Shown here: in pieces, positions 5,517 through 5,871 of the stretch
Numbering within the stretch: the stretch's first letter is position 1
How the letters are laid out: every line of letters begins with the position of its first letter
From: Savagea sp.
GTDB taxonomy: Bacteria > Bacillota > Bacilli > Bacillales_A > Planococcaceae
Length of the DNA stretch: 5,871 bases
Direction of reading: 5' to 3'
Assembly: GCA_030152585.1 (NCBI GenBank)
Contig: JASLJC010000122.1
Coordinates: 1-5,871, forward strand
Notes under the pieces: generated by a model
Database searches by the model: none
Seen by the model: the letters and a program-made list of their open reading frames with translations, nothing else
Told to the model about the DNA's origin: nothing
Position numbers and translations under genes: made by a program

Positions 5517-5871
5517 ATTCCTCATCCATTACAGTATACGTCTCTAAAAACTTCGTATCAAACTGTCCGGATTGGAAGACTGGATGCGCCATTACGTTCG
5601 AATGGAACGGAATCGTCGTATCAACACCTTCAATGATAAATTCATCAAGTGCTCTTTTCATACGTGCTACTGCTTGCGATCTCGTCGGTGCATGAACGAT
5701 TAACTTTGCGACCATCGAATCGTAAAATGGCGGTATCATATATCCATTATACACGGCTGAGTCAACTCTGACACCAAAACCACCCGGTGGCATGTACATA
5801 TCGATCGTTCCTGGAGAAGGCATGAAGTTTTTCGCCGGATTTTCCGCATTAATGCGGCATTCGATCGCCCA
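5515..5871 (-). CDS. accC: Acetyl-CoA carboxylase biotin carboxylase subunit, C-terminal 118 residues (cut by window edge)
   Basis: AccC carboxylates the biotin carried by AccB, using ATP and bicarbonate. This is the first half-reaction of malonyl-CoA formation for fatty acid synthesis. The frame is open from the right edge. It begins WAIECRINAENPAKNFMPSPG, which holds the Arg equivalent to E. coli Arg338 (sixth residue of the fragment), and continues with PPGGFGVRVDSAVYNGY, PPFYDSMVAKLIVHA, ARMKRALDEFIIEGVDTTIPFH and a terminal TKFLETYTVM. This is the whole of the biotin carboxylase C-terminal domain, ending in TAA 5515-5517. The ATG at 5823 is internal (Met of FMPSPG), not a start. About 330 N-terminal residues lie outside the window. 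Close matching to the B. subtilis sequence recalled from memory favours acetyl-CoA carboxylase over pyruvate carboxylase, which is a much longer fused protein. It is in one operon with yqhY. Confidence 0.96.
   Translation of the reverse strand, partial: WAIECRINAENPAKNFMPSPGTIDMYMPPGGFGVRVDSAVYNGYMIPPFYDSMVAKLIVHAPTRSQAVARMKRALDEFIIEGVDTTIPFHSNVMAHPVFQSGQFDTKFLETYTVMDEE

Noticed and set aside
5515..5823. Separate small gene starting at ATG 5823
   Set aside because: The ATG is an internal Met of AccC (FMPSPG); the frame continues open to the window edge with conserved AccC residues.

Overview
The window is a compact, almost entirely minus-strand housekeeping cluster of a low-to-moderate GC Firmicute, most likely a Bacillaceae-type member of the Bacillales. 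Read in the direction of transcription (right to left) the order is accC (3' part) - Asp23/Gls24 protein (yqhY) - nusB - folD - xseA - xseB - ispA - dxs (5' part). From memory this is the order on the Bacillus subtilis chromosome, between the spoIIIA and spo0A regions. The presence of dxs (MEP route to isoprenoids) argues against Staphylococcus, which uses the mevalonate route. Species cannot be fixed from the sequence alone.

Region by region: 5515-5871 is the last 118 codons of biotin carboxylase. Its stop codon touches the ribosome binding site of an Asp23/Gls24 protein (5102-5500). A 189-base gap (4913-5101) follows. It holds a 12-bp palindrome, a long hairpin with a T-run that looks like a terminator, and a probable extended -10 promoter for nusB. 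Then come nusB (4538-4912), folD (3664-4518), a strong 11-bp hairpin in the 52-base folD/xseA gap, xseA (2241-3611), xseB (2045-2266, overlapping xseA), ispA (1160-2044, abutting xseB) and, after a 93-base gap with a good extended -10 promoter, dxs (start at 1066, running off the left edge).

Working together: AccC supplies the biotin carboxylase step of malonyl-CoA synthesis, and the Asp23 protein is linked genetically to that enzyme in B. subtilis. NusB acts in antitermination on rRNA operons. FolD supplies one-carbon folates. XseA and XseB form exonuclease VII. Dxs and IspA are an entry step and a chain-elongation step of isoprenoid synthesis.

All genes look intact apart from the two cut by the window edges. 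No mobile element, CRISPR array, tRNA or rRNA, or foreign-looking island is seen, and I found no evidence of an undescribed system. The observations worth checking concern intergenic RNA and promoter structures and one atypical loop in XseA.
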